A stretch of 64,000 bases of DNA from Ideonella sp. (GTDB lineage Bacteria > Pseudomonadota > Gammaproteobacteria > Burkholderiales > Burkholderiaceae_C), in NCBI GenBank assembly GCA_015075545.1, contig JABTUC010000005.1, forward strand, positions 186,001-250,000, given 5' to 3'. Below, piece after piece: positions 22,695 to 31,847 of the stretch. The notes beneath the pieces were generated by a model. That model searched no databases and was not told the origin of the DNA. It saw only the letters and a list, made by a program, of their open reading frames with translations. The position numbers were made by a program, and so were the translations under genes. How positions within the stretch are numbered: position 1 is the first letter of the stretch; each line of letters begins with the position of its first letter.

Positions 22695-25325
22695 ATGGTT
22701 GCGATCGAGACGCTGCAGTTGACCGCGGCCGCCGCGCCGGCGCAGCTCTGGCGCGCGGCGGCGGCGGCGATCCGCGGCTGGCTGGCGCGGCAATGCATAC
22801 CACCGGCCGACGCCGTGGTGCTGCTGCCGTTCGCCGAGTTGATCGCGCCGGCGCGGCGCGCGCTGGCCGAAACCGGCGACTGGTTGCCGCGGCTGCACAC
22901 CACGCGCACACTGGCCTCGGCGCTCGGCCCCGAGCCGCCGCAGGGTGCCGGCGAGGTCAGCGGCGACGCCGCAGCCGACCGCGCGTCGGCGCGCGAGTTG
23001 CTGCGTGACCACGACTGGGCCGCCGCCTGGCTGCAGCGCGATCCACGCGCCTTCGACGCCGCGCTCGACCGCCTCGTGCACACCGCGCACGCGCTGCGGG
23101 CGAAGGCTTCGGCGCTGCCGCCGCACGAGCGGGCTGCATGGCGGCAACAGGCGCGTCAGCAGTTGCCCAGCGGCAGCGGAGTCGGTGCGACGCATCGTTT
23201 GCTGCTGCGCGCGGCGCTCGAGTGGTGCGCCTTGTCCGATGGGGCAGCCAGCGATCGGCTGTTCGCCCACCGGCCGGCAGCGTGGGTGGTGGTGACACTG
23301 GGCGGTGAGGACGAGTTGGCGCTCGGCGTCGCCCGCGCCGGCACTGCGCACGGCGTGCCGGCGCTGCATCTGTGCGCCGACCCCGTGGCCGCCGACCCGT
23401 TGGCTGGCTGGCCCGAGCAATGCGAGGTCGTGCTGCAGGAGGCCGCCGACGCCGAGGAAGAGGCTTGCGCCACCGCGTGGGCGGTGGCGCAGCAGGTGCA
23501 CGCCGGTGCGACGCCGGTGGCGCTGGTGGCGCAGGACCGCGCGCTGGTGCGACGCGTGCGCGCGCTGCTCGAGCGGCAGCAGATCGATCTCGCCGACGAG
23601 ACCGGCTGGTCGCTCGCCACCACGCGGGCCGGCGCCCGCGCAAGCGCGGCGCTGCGCGCGGCGCAGGCGGCCGTCGCGAACGACGACATGCTCGACTGGC
23701 TCAAGGCCGACCATGCCGATGCCGCGGCCGCGGAACTGGCGACCCTCGAGAAACTGTGGCGCGGTGTGCGCGTCCATGACGGCGCCCTGCAAGGGCGCGC
23801 CAAGGCGTTGTGGCGGCGCGAGCGCACACGGCTCGATGCCTTCGCTCGCCCGCGCGCACGGCCGTTCGCGCAATGGTTGCGGGCATTGGACCGCCTCTTG
23901 CTCGCGGCCGACCCGGCACATCCCTGGCACGACGACGCGGCGGCGACGCAGTTGCGCCGCGCGCTGCGGCTGGGCGAGCACGATGGCAGTGCGCGGCATG
24001 GTGCCCTCGAGTGGTCCCTGCAGGAGTTCGCCGCCTGGGTCGACTCGGCGCTGGTCGATGCCGTGTTCGTGCCGCAGGCCAGCGCGCAGGCGGCCAGCGT
24101 CGTCATCACGCCGCTGGCGCGCGCGATCGGCCGCGACTTCGCGGTGGCCATCGTGCCGGGTGCCGACGAGCGACGGCTGGGGTCGTTGCCGCCCGAATCG
24201 GGGCTGCTCGACGAATCGCTGCGCCGCGCGCTCGGCCTGCCCGATCGCGCCGCACGTCAACGCCGTGCCGCGCTGTCGTTCGTGCAACTGCTGCGCCTGC
24301 CGCGCGTGATCGCGCTGCGGCGGCGCGCCGAAGGTGACGAGTTGCTTGCGCCGAGCCCGTGGCTGCAGCGCCTGCACCTGGCGCGCCGGCAGCGCGGCGC
24401 GCCGGCGTTCGCCGAGCACGGCACGCAGCTGCCGCAGCGTAGCGTGTTGCTCGCGCCGGTACCGCGGCCCGCGCCGCAGGCGGCGGGCGCGTTGCCGGCG
24501 TCGCTGAGCGCCAGCGCGGTGGAGGCGCTGCGGCAATGCCCGTACCGCTTCTTCAGCCGCTCGGTGCTGCACCTGTCGGAGCAGGCGGAACTCGACGACG
24601 AAGTGGGCAAGCGCGATGCCGGCACGTGGCTGCACGCCACGCTCGAGCGATTTCACCGGGCGCGCGCCGAGCGCCGCGAGCCCGCTGACGATGTGCGGCA
24701 TTTCGTCGCCGCCGCCGACGAAGCGCTTGCCGAACTCGCGCGCGAAGAAGGCATCACCGCCGAAGCGATGGTGCCGTTCAGCGCCGGGTTGCCGGCGCTG
24801 GCTGCGCGCTACGTGCACTGGCTGCAGGCGCAAGAGGCGCAGGGCTGGCGCTTCGATGCCGCCGAGCTGAGCGTGACCACATCGATCGGCGAGAGCGGGC
24901 TGGCGCTGAAGGGTCGAATCGATCGCATCGACGTGCGCAGCGACTCGCCTGCAGTGCGCCTGATCGACTACAAGACCAACAACCGCAAGGCGCTCGAAGA
25001 CAAGGTGCGCCGACCGCTCGAGGACACCCAGCTCGCCGTGTACGCCGCACTGCAGTTGGCACGGCAACCGCTGGCGCGGCCCGTGCAGGCGTGCTACCTC
25101 GCGCTCGACGAACCCGACGAAGTGGTTGCCGTCGAACATGCTGGCGTCGAGCACAGCGCGCAGGTGCTTGCCCGGCATGTCGCGGCCGAGCGCGCGCGCA
25201 TCGAGGCCGGCGCCGCGTTGCCGGCACTCGGCGAGCCGCCGGTGTGCGACACCTGCGAGGCGCGCGGCCTGTGCCGCCGCGACCACTGGAGCAGTCTGGG
25301 CGAGGACGGCAGCGATGGGGCGTGA
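22695..25325 (+). CDS. AddB-like PD-(D/E)XK nuclease of a recombination-repair helicase complex
   Basis: This 876-aa protein has no Walker A in its degenerate helicase-like N-terminus. The C-terminal nuclease carries VRLIDYKTNNRK (PD-(D/E)XK core) and LEDTQLAVYAAL. Four cysteines fit the AddB/Dna2-type iron-sulfur nuclease: RQCPYRFF near residue 615, then CDTCEARGLC near 851-860. It would work with the downstream UvrD-like gene in end resection of double-strand breaks, in place of RecBCD. The addA-like start overlaps its 3' end by 11 bp. A CAAAAT box lies ten bases before the ATG. Confidence 0.82.
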   Translation: MVAIETLQLTAAAAPAQLWRAAAAAIRGWLARQCIPPADAVVLLPFAELIAPARRALAETGDWLPRLHTTRTLASALGPEPPQGAGEVSGDAAADRASARELLRDHDWAAAWLQRDPRAFDAALDRLVHTAHALRAKASALPPHERAAWRQQARQQLPSGSGVGATHRLLLRAALEWCALSDGAASDRLFAHRPAAWVVVTLGGEDELALGVARAGTAHGVPALHLCADPVAADPLAGWPEQCEVVLQEAADAEEEACATAWAVAQQVHAGATPVALVAQDRALVRRVRALLERQQIDLADETGWSLATTRAGARASAALRAAQAAVANDDMLDWLKADHADAAAAELATLEKLWRGVRVHDGALQGRAKALWRRERTRLDAFARPRARPFAQWLRALDRLLLAADPAHPWHDDAAATQLRRALRLGEHDGSARHGALEWSLQEFAAWVDSALVDAVFVPQASAQAASVVITPLARAIGRDFAVAIVPGADERRLGSLPPESGLLDESLRRALGLPDRAARQRRAALSFVQLLRLPRVIALRRRAEGDELLAPSPWLQRLHLARRQRGAPAFAEHGTQLPQRSVLLAPVPRPAPQAAGALPASLSASAVEALRQCPYRFFSRSVLHLSEQAELDDEVGKRDAGTWLHATLERFHRARAERREPADDVRHFVAAADEALAELAREEGITAEAMVPFSAGLPALAARYVHWLQAQEAQGWRFDAAELSVTTSIGESGLALKGRIDRIDVRSDSPAVRLIDYKTNNRKALEDKVRRPLEDTQLAVYAALQLARQPLARPVQACYLALDEPDEVVAVEHAGVEHSAQVLARHVAAERARIEAGAALPALGEPPVCDTCEARGLCRRDHWSSLGEDGSDGA

Positions 25326-28300
25326 GCCCGCGTATCGCGCCGACGGCCGCGACTGCGACGCCGCGCAGTTCTACGGCCTCGCCTGCGACCCGCGGCGCAG
25401 CGGCGTGATCGAGGCGTGCGCCGGCGCTGGCAAGACATGGATGCTGGTGTCGCGCATCGTGCGCGCTCTGCTCGACGGCGCAGCGCCCGACGAGATCCTG
25501 GCGATCACCTTTACCCGCAAGGCGGCCGCCGAGATGCGCGTGCGCCTGCACGAGTGGCTGCGCGAGTTCGCCGAGGCTTCGCCCCAGCAACGCATCGACG
25601 CGCTGGTCGCGCGCGGCTTGTCGCGTGTCGAAGCCGCGCGCTCCGAGGGGGCGCTCGCGGGGCTGCACGCGCAGGTGCTGCAGGCCGATACGCAAGTGCA
25701 GATCCACACCTTCCACGCCTGGTTCGCCCAGTTGCTGCGGCTGGCGCCGCTGGAACTGCTCGATGCGCTCGGGCTGCATCCGGCAATGTCGCTGATCGAG
25801 GAGATCGGCGACCAGGTCGGCGAGTTGATGCGCCGCTTTCAGCGCGAGGTGCTGGCGCAGCCGGTGCTGCTGCAGGACTATCGAGCATTGATCGAGCGCC
25901 ACGGCCGTTGGCGGCTCGATCAGTGGCTGCACGCGGCGCTCGACCGGCGCCAGGAGATCGAACGCGCCGACGCCCACGGCGCGCTCGCCCACGCGATCGA
26001 GCCTGCGGCGCAGCGCTGGCCCGGGTGCGCAGGCTTCGCACATCCGATCTTGCGCGCCACCGGCGACGCCGCCTTGCGGCGGGTGTTGGGGCGCGCCGTC
26101 GATGCGCTGGTCGCTCACGGTGGCGGCCGGGAGCGCAACGCGGCCGACGAACTGACCGCGGCGCTCGACCTCGCCGACGCTGCAGCGACATTGCGAGCGC
26201 TGCGCAAGGCGCTGCTCACCAAGGCCGGGTCGCCGCGCGTGCTGGCCGCGAGCCAGGCCCTCGACGACGCATGCGAGGCTTTGCGGTTGCTCGAACGACA
26301 GATGGCGCAGCAGGATGCGCACGACGATCATCAACGAATGGTGCGGCTGAGCCGCGTACTGCTGCGGTGCTGGCAAGTGCACAAGCGCGAACGTGCGCTG
26401 ATGGACATGCAGGATCTCGAGCGCGGCGCGTGGGCACTGCTGTCCGACCCGGTCGCTTCGGGCTGGGTCCAGCAACGCCTCGATGTGCGGCTGCGGCATG
26501 TGCTGATCGACGAGTTCCAGGACACCAGCCACCTGCAGTGGCAGGCGCTGCACAGCTGGCTGGCGGCGTACGCCGGGGCCGGCGGCGGCACCAGCGGGCA
26601 GCAGCCGCCGGCGCTGTTCATCGTCGGCGACCCGAAGCAGAGCATCTACCGCTTCCGCGGCGCCGAGCCGCGGGTGTTCGCCGCTGCCCGGCGCTTCGTC
26701 GTCGAGGGTCTGGCCGGGTACGATCTGTTGTGCAACCACACGCGGCGCAACGCGAGCGCGGTGATCGGCGCGGTCAACGCGGTGTTCGGCGGCGCGCAGT
26801 CGGCGGGCGACTATGCCGGCTTCGTCGCCCACAGCACGCAGCACGACGGTGGCCCGGCCGGCGAGGTCCGCCGCGTCGATGAGCCGCCGCGGGCGCCACG
26901 CGAGGCAGTGTCGCGCGGCGACGGCTGGCGCGACTCGCTGACCGTGCCGCGGCACGAGGCGAGGGAGCCGCGCGCGCTCGACGAAGCGCGCCTTGTCGCG
27001 CGTGGCGTTCGGCAGTTGATCGTCGAGGGTGGCGTTGGAGCCGGGCAGATCATGGTGCTGGCGCGCCGCCATGCGCCGCTGGCGCGCGTCGCGCAGGCGC
27101 TGCAGGCGTTGCACGTGCCTTGTGTGGCTGCCGAGGAGGTGCGGCTCGGTTCGTCGATCGAGGTGCAGGATCTGGTTGCGGTGCTCGACGTGCTGGCTTC
27201 GCCCGCGCACGATCTCTCGCTGGCGCAGGCGCTGAAGAGCCCGTTGTTCGGCGCCAGTGACGCGCAATTGCTGGCGCTGTCGCGGCGCGCGGCCGGCGAG
27301 GGTGGGGCGACTCCCTGGTGGAGCGCGCTGCTGACGTGGCCCGATGCACCGCCGGAACTCGCCCGCGCGCGCGGCCTGCTGATGCGCTGGACCGGCGATG
27401 CCCGCGTGCTGCCGCCGCACGATCTGCTCGATCGCGTGGTCGACCAGGGCGACCTGATGGCGCGCCTGGCTGCCGCCGTGCCGGCCGAGCGCCGCGTTGC
27501 GTCGCTGGCGGCGGTGCAGGCGCTGCTCGCGCTGTCGCTGGCGATCGACGGCGGGCGCCACGCCAGCATCTACCGTTTCGTGCGCGCGCTGCGACAGCAG
27601 GCGCTCGCGGTGCGCGTGCCGGCGCGCGCCGATGCGGTGCAGTTGTCGACCGTGCACGGCGCCAAGGGGCTGGAGGCGCCGTGCGTCTGGGTGGTCGACG
27701 CCGACCCGCACGAGCCGCGCGAGTCGAAGCCCGGGTTACTGATCGATTGGCCGGTCGACAGCGTTGCGCCGAGGCTGGCGGCGTTCGTCGCCGACCTGTC
27801 GTCGCCGTGCGTCTCGCTGTCGACGTTGCGCGACGATGAGCTGGCTGCCGCGCAGCGCGAGGAGCTCAACGCGCTGTACGTGGCGATGACCCGCGCCGAG
27901 CGGATGCTGGTGTTCAGCCGCACGGCACCGCGTCGCGACGGCTCGCAAGGCGGCTGGTGGGCACGGGCCGTGCCGCATGCTGTCGTCTGGTCGGTGGACG
28001 GTGCGCAGGCCCCGGGGACGTCGCCCGAGGCGACGCGGGCGGTCGTCACCGAACTGCCGGCCCCGTCGCCGCGTGCTCCGCTGGGCAAGACACAGCAGGC
28101 CACCACCACTTCGCCGGCGGCGCAACTCGGGCGCGCGGTGCATCGGGTGCTGCAGTGGAGCACGGCGGGGCAGCCGGCGGCCGATCTGCACACACTGGCC
28201 GCCGCGGCAGCGACGGAGTTCGAGTTGCCGTCGGCGGCGATCGAGCGGGTCGAGCACTACGCGCGCACGATCCGCGAGAGCCCGGCGCTGCAGCGATTCT

Positions 28301-28590
28301 TCGACCCGTCGCAGTTCGGCTGGAGTGCCGACGAGTTCGACATCGTCAGCCTGGGGGACATTTTGCGCATCGACCGTCTGGTGCGGTTCGACGCCCCGGC
28401 GCGAAGCTGGTGGGTGCTCGACTACAAGCTGGCGGCCGATGCCGCGGCCGATGCCGGCCTGCGCCGCCAGTTGGCGCGCTACCGCGACGCCGTGCGCGTG
28501 CTCGCGGCAGGCGCCCCGGTGCACGCCGCGTTCATCACCGGCGACGGCGCGCTGCACGAACTGCCGCCAGCCGAGCGGCCAGGCGAATAG
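25315..28590 (+). CDS. AddA-like UvrD-family helicase with C-terminal nuclease
   Basis: This 1091-aa SF1A helicase has motif I EACAGAGKT (residues 33-41), motif Ia ITFTRKAAAEMR, motif II DEFQDTSHLQW, motif III GDPKQSIYRFRGAE, motif V VHGAKGLEAPCVW and motif VI YVAMTRAER. The C-terminal PD-(D/E)XK domain reads WWVLDYKLAAD. ATG 25315 lies inside the end of the addB-like gene, giving translational coupling. Together the two resemble AddAB: 3'-5' translocation, nuclease on both strands and loading of RecA. Divergence from Firmicutes AddA makes the gene name tentative. Confidence 0.85.
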   Translation: MGREPAYRADGRDCDAAQFYGLACDPRRSGVIEACAGAGKTWMLVSRIVRALLDGAAPDEILAITFTRKAAAEMRVRLHEWLREFAEASPQQRIDALVARGLSRVEAARSEGALAGLHAQVLQADTQVQIHTFHAWFAQLLRLAPLELLDALGLHPAMSLIEEIGDQVGELMRRFQREVLAQPVLLQDYRALIERHGRWRLDQWLHAALDRRQEIERADAHGALAHAIEPAAQRWPGCAGFAHPILRATGDAALRRVLGRAVDALVAHGGGRERNAADELTAALDLADAAATLRALRKALLTKAGSPRVLAASQALDDACEALRLLERQMAQQDAHDDHQRMVRLSRVLLRCWQVHKRERALMDMQDLERGAWALLSDPVASGWVQQRLDVRLRHVLIDEFQDTSHLQWQALHSWLAAYAGAGGGTSGQQPPALFIVGDPKQSIYRFRGAEPRVFAAARRFVVEGLAGYDLLCNHTRRNASAVIGAVNAVFGGAQSAGDYAGFVAHSTQHDGGPAGEVRRVDEPPRAPREAVSRGDGWRDSLTVPRHEAREPRALDEARLVARGVRQLIVEGGVGAGQIMVLARRHAPLARVAQALQALHVPCVAAEEVRLGSSIEVQDLVAVLDVLASPAHDLSLAQALKSPLFGASDAQLLALSRRAAGEGGATPWWSALLTWPDAPPELARARGLLMRWTGDARVLPPHDLLDRVVDQGDLMARLAAAVPAERRVASLAAVQALLALSLAIDGGRHASIYRFVRALRQQALAVRVPARADAVQLSTVHGAKGLEAPCVWVVDADPHEPRESKPGLLIDWPVDSVAPRLAAFVADLSSPCVSLSTLRDDELAAAQREELNALYVAMTRAERMLVFSRTAPRRDGSQGGWWARAVPHAVVWSVDGAQAPGTSPEATRAVVTELPAPSPRAPLGKTQQATTTSPAAQLGRAVHRVLQWSTAGQPAADLHTLAAAAATEFELPSAAIERVEHYARTIRESPALQRFFDPSQFGWSADEFDIVSLGDILRIDRLVRFDAPARSWWVLDYKLAADAAADAGLRRQLARYRDAVRVLAAGAPVHAAFITGDGALHELPPAERPGE

Positions 28591-28611
28591 CACGGCGCTT
28601 GGCCGCCTCTT

Positions 28612-28629
28612 TGCGCGATTGCTCGCGCA
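28612..28629 (+). terminator. Hairpin after the addA-like gene
   Basis: A perfect 7-bp stem TGCGCGA / TCGCGCA with loop TTGC, 22 bp after the stop. There is no T-run, so it may instead shape the 5' leader of the next gene. Confidence 0.4.
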
Positions 28630-28692
28630 CCGGATTGGGTGCAATCGGCGGACGAGCGGCCTTACCTCTCGAGTACTGCCCTGGTTGCGCCC

Positions 28693-30465
28693 ATGACCAC
28701 GCCTGACAGCGCCCACGCCGCGGCATCGCATTCCGCGCAACCCGCGCCGTCGCCCGCGTTCGGGCGCTTCAGGCTGTTGCGGCTGCTCGGCAAGAGCGCC
28801 CAGACGCTGGTGTGGCTGGCGACCGATCCGCACGACGACGGCGACCGGCTGCTGGTGATGCCGCGCGCGCAGGTGATCGAACGCGACCGACTGCAGCGTC
28901 ATCTCGAGAGCGCCCGCATGGCGATGCGGGTCACTCACCCGGGCCTGGCCGGGGCAGTCGAGGTCGGCGAGCACGATCGCTGGCCATACACGGTCTACGA
29001 GCGCGGCGACTCCAGCACGCTGATCGAGCTGACCGGCGCGCAGGGGTTGCCGCCGCTGGACGTTGCACGCTGGAGCATGCAGGTGCTCGACGGTCTGGCG
29101 TTTGCCCACGAGGCCGGGCTCGCGCATCGCGACATCCAGGCCGCGATGGTCTGCGTCGACGGCAACGGGCGCGCCCGGCTGATCGGACTGCAGGCCGCCG
29201 CGACCGCCGATGCGGCGCTGGCGGCCGGCCACAGCGTGGCTGCCTTGCAGGCACAGCGACGTGCCGCCGAACGCGACGTGCTCGCCTTCGGGCTCGTTCT
29301 GCACTACGCGCTGACCGGTCAACATCCGCTGGAGCAGCACGACACCGCGGCGACGATCGCCCTGCTGCCACCGCAGGGTCGCGACATCGTGCGCCTGCCG
29401 TGGACGACGGCGCGCCCGATTCCCGAGGCGCTGCGCGCCATCGCCAATCGCGCCACCGACCGCCAGCAGCGCCAGCGCTACCACAGCGCGCGCACGCTGG
29501 CGCGTGCGCTCGAAGGCTGGATCCGTGCCGAGGAGGCCGCCGACGGCGGGCCCCTGGCGCTGCTGATCGACCGACTGCGCAGCAACGGCACCCTGCCGTC
29601 GCTGCCTGGCGCCGCGCGTCGGGCTGCCAGGCTGGCGCTGATGGAGCGCGAGCGCACGATCGAATTGGCCGAAGTCGTGTTGCAGGATCCGGCGTTGAGC
29701 TTCGAGCTGTTGCGCTCGGTCAACACCGCCGAGGTGCGCGGCGCGGTGATCGCGGGCAGCGGTCCGGTGCTGACGATGCGCCGGGCGATCGCGATGGTGG
29801 GCCTCGACGGCGTGCGTCGCGCGGCGCTCTCGTTGCGCGACTGGCCTGGTCCGCTGGGCGCCGCCGCCGCCGCGCAGCTCGAAACCGCAATCGGTCGGGC
29901 GCAGCGCGCGGCACGAATCGCTCAATTGCTGCGGCGGCCAGGCTACGACGCCGAGGTGGTGTACCTGGTCGCGCTGTTGCAGAACCTGGGGCGGCTGGTG
30001 ACGTGCTATCACTTCCCCGACGAAGCGGCGCAGATCGCGCGGCTGATGCAACCGGCAACCGCCGAGCAGCCCGGCCTGGCGGAAGAACCAGGCATGAGCG
30101 AAGAGGGCGCGTCGCAGGCGGTGCTGGGGGTGGACATCGAGGCGCTCGGCTCGGCCGTGGCGCGCCACTGGGGGCTCGACGAATCGGTGCTGCACATGAT
30201 CCGCCGCTTCGGGCTCGACGCCGGTGTGCGCACGATCGAAACCGACGATGACATGCTGCGCGCCACTGGGAGCTGCGCCAACGAAGTAGTCGATGCGCTC
30301 GGCATGCCGCCTCGCCACGTCGGCGCTGCGCTGCAACGCACCGCCCAGCGCTACGGTCGTGCGCTCGGCCTGACGCTGCGCGACCTGCAACTGGCGGCGC
30401 AGGGAGAATCGCTGCACGAAGGCGACGGCAGCGAAGCCGCGCCATCGGATCGGCACGTTGCCTGA
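28693..30465 (+). CDS. Pseudokinase-HDOD fusion protein
   Basis: This 590-aa protein joins a Ser/Thr-kinase-like domain (about residues 24-278) to an HDOD domain (about 295-480). The kinase part keeps the fold markers FRLLRLLGKS and AHRDIQAAM but lacks catalytic features: the beta-3 lysine position reads LLVM, the catalytic-loop Asn is Met152, and IGL stands where DFG should be. It is therefore likely an inactive scaffold. The HDOD part (LPGAARRAARL, LQDPALSFELLRSVNTAE, LLQNLGRLV) resembles output domains in proteobacterial signalling. ATG 28693 starts the unique N-terminus. The role is unknown. Confidence 0.8.
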   Translation: MTTPDSAHAAASHSAQPAPSPAFGRFRLLRLLGKSAQTLVWLATDPHDDGDRLLVMPRAQVIERDRLQRHLESARMAMRVTHPGLAGAVEVGEHDRWPYTVYERGDSSTLIELTGAQGLPPLDVARWSMQVLDGLAFAHEAGLAHRDIQAAMVCVDGNGRARLIGLQAAATADAALAAGHSVAALQAQRRAAERDVLAFGLVLHYALTGQHPLEQHDTAATIALLPPQGRDIVRLPWTTARPIPEALRAIANRATDRQQRQRYHSARTLARALEGWIRAEEAADGGPLALLIDRLRSNGTLPSLPGAARRAARLALMERERTIELAEVVLQDPALSFELLRSVNTAEVRGAVIAGSGPVLTMRRAIAMVGLDGVRRAALSLRDWPGPLGAAAAAQLETAIGRAQRAARIAQLLRRPGYDAEVVYLVALLQNLGRLVTCYHFPDEAAQIARLMQPATAEQPGLAEEPGMSEEGASQAVLGVDIEALGSAVARHWGLDESVLHMIRRFGLDAGVRTIETDDDMLRATGSCANEVVDALGMPPRHVGAALQRTAQRYGRALGLTLRDLQLAAQGESLHEGDGSEAAPSDRHVA

Positions 30466-30514
30466 AGCCCGCGAGGCCGGGCCGGCGTCGGCAACGGCCG
30501 GCCGCAACAGCAAA

Positions 30515-30610
30515 GACGAGCCTTACCCTCGGCACTGGTTGCAACGGCTGGGGCTGCTTGGTTCCCCACCTGACCCGGTTGACCGCGCTTCCATGCGAGG
30601 AGGCCCGTCG
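30515..30610 (-). ncRNA. ffs: Signal recognition particle 4.5S RNA
   Basis: On the minus strand the conserved apical domain reads GGGTCAGGTGGGGAACCA followed by AGCAGCC: a GGAA tetraloop closed by a TGG/CCA stem, with the asymmetric CAGG/AGCAG internal loop that binds Ffh. The outer arms CCTCG near the 5' end and CGAGG near the 3' end (with GGCC/GGCT flanks) pair to close the molecule. A TACAAT box (30622-30617) ends seven bases before the inferred 5' end. The ends are approximate to a few bases. In many betaproteobacteria ffs lies close to dnaX, as here. Confidence 0.9.
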
Positions 30611-30616
30611 CGCGAC

Positions 30617-30622
30617 ATTGTA
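30617..30622 (-). promoter_or_regulatory. -10 box of ffs
   Basis: TACAAT on the minus strand, with the inferred RNA 5' end about seven bases downstream. The -35 side is GC rich and not convincing. Confidence 0.55.
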
Positions 30623-30647
30623 GGTGAGCACCGCCCGGGAGGGCGAC

Positions 30648-31775
30648 TCAGCGCAACTGCAGATCGGCGGCGTCGAAGCGCAGCGACAGCGGTTCGATCG
30701 TCAACTGCTTGGGGCCTTCGTGCACGGCGCCCGCCAGCAGCGCGTCGACTCCGAGGCCCTGCGCGATCTGCACCGTGCGCGCTGCCTCGTCGGCGGCGAC
30801 GAAGAGGGCGAAGCCCGCTCCCATGTTGAACGTGCTGTAGGCCTGCCGGTCGTCGAGCCCCGCGTGCTGCTGGATGAAGCGCAGCACCGCCGGCACCTCA
30901 GGCAGCCGCGCGATGCGGTAGCTGAACGCGGCCGGATGGCGCAGCAGCTTGCGCCAGCCGTGGCCCGTGATGTTTGCGCAGTAGCGCGGCACGATGCCCT
31001 CGCGCCAGAGCGCCTCGGTGATCGGCGCGTACAGCACGGTCGGCGCCAGCAGCGCGTCGCCGTAGCCGAGCCCCGGCGCCACCGGCGTCGCATAGCCTTG
31101 TGGCAGCCGCTCGACCAGCTTGCGCGCCAGGCTGAGGCCGTTGGCATGGATGCCGCTGGAGTGCAGCAGCACGATGGCGTCGCCCGGCGCCAGCCGCTCG
31201 CCGAGCGACAGCCGCGGTTTCGGGTTGATCAGCCCCATGCACGAGGCCGCGAGGTCGATGCGCCCGTTCTCGACGATGCCAGCCAGCGCCGGCGTCTCGC
31301 CGCCGCCCCAGGCCACGCCACAGGCTTCGCATGCCTTGCGCCAGCCCTCGACGAGTCGGCCCGCGCGCGTCGCGTCGGCGAACCACTGCGAACCGCCGGC
31401 CGCCCAGTAGGCCTGCACGACCAGCGGGGTCGCGCCCACGGTGATGAGATCGTTGACGGCCATCGCGATGGTGTCCTGCGCGATGCCGTCGTAATAGCTG
31501 GCGCCGGTGAGCGCGGCCATCTCGTCGGCCACCAGCGCCTTGGAGCCCAGACACTCGACGATGGTGGCGATGTAGAACGGCCCGACGTCGACCACGTAGG
31601 CCGACTCGCCACGCGACGCCTGCACCTCGTGGAACCCGTGCGCGCCGAGTTGCGACGCAGTGGCCGCCGCCGCCCGTTGCGCCTGCACTTTCAGCGGATC
31701 GATCAGCTCGTAGTGAACGCCCGATTGCTCGTAGCTGATCGGGTTGCCGACAGCGGCTGGCGCAGCGCGACTCAT
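30648..31775 (-). CDS. AIR synthase (PurM) family protein
   Basis: At 375 aa it is recognisable as PurM-like from DTIAMAVNDLITVGATPLV, GGGETPALAGI and the late GHGWRKLLRH segment. PurM makes aminoimidazole ribotide from FGAM with ATP. This copy is divergent: the usual DGVGTK-type loop is replaced by VECLGSKALVA and the N-terminus is unlike E. coli PurM. It may be a lineage-specific PurM or an AIR-synthase-related enzyme with another substrate, so I leave out the gene symbol. The start has a GATAAT box six bases upstream and no Shine-Dalgarno. It is divergent from dnaX. Confidence 0.75.
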   Translation of the reverse strand: MSRAAPAAVGNPISYEQSGVHYELIDPLKVQAQRAAAATASQLGAHGFHEVQASRGESAYVVDVGPFYIATIVECLGSKALVADEMAALTGASYYDGIAQDTIAMAVNDLITVGATPLVVQAYWAAGGSQWFADATRAGRLVEGWRKACEACGVAWGGGETPALAGIVENGRIDLAASCMGLINPKPRLSLGERLAPGDAIVLLHSSGIHANGLSLARKLVERLPQGYATPVAPGLGYGDALLAPTVLYAPITEALWREGIVPRYCANITGHGWRKLLRHPAAFSYRIARLPEVPAVLRFIQQHAGLDDRQAYSTFNMGAGFALFVAADEAARTVQIAQGLGVDALLAGAVHEGPKQLTIEPLSLRFDAADLQLR

Positions 31776-31781
31776 GCTTCG

Positions 31782-31787
31782 ATTATC
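31782..31787 (-). promoter_or_regulatory. -10-like GATAAT six bases before the purM-like start
   Basis: On the minus strand GATAAT-CGAAGC-ATG, without a ribosome-binding site. It predicts a leaderless transcript. Confidence 0.45.
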
Positions 31788-31834
31788 GGCGACGGCCGCG
31801 CGCGCGAGGGGCGAGGCGAGCACGGCGCGACTCG

Positions 31835-31840
31835 TAGAAT
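31835..31840 (+). promoter_or_regulatory. -10-like TAGAAT seven bases before the dnaX start
   Basis: TAGAAT-TAGCTGC-ATG. Transcription would begin at about 31847, next to ATG 31848, so the mRNA would be leaderless, or translation would start at the second ATG (31857). Confidence 0.45.
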
Positions 31841-31847
31841 TAGCTGC

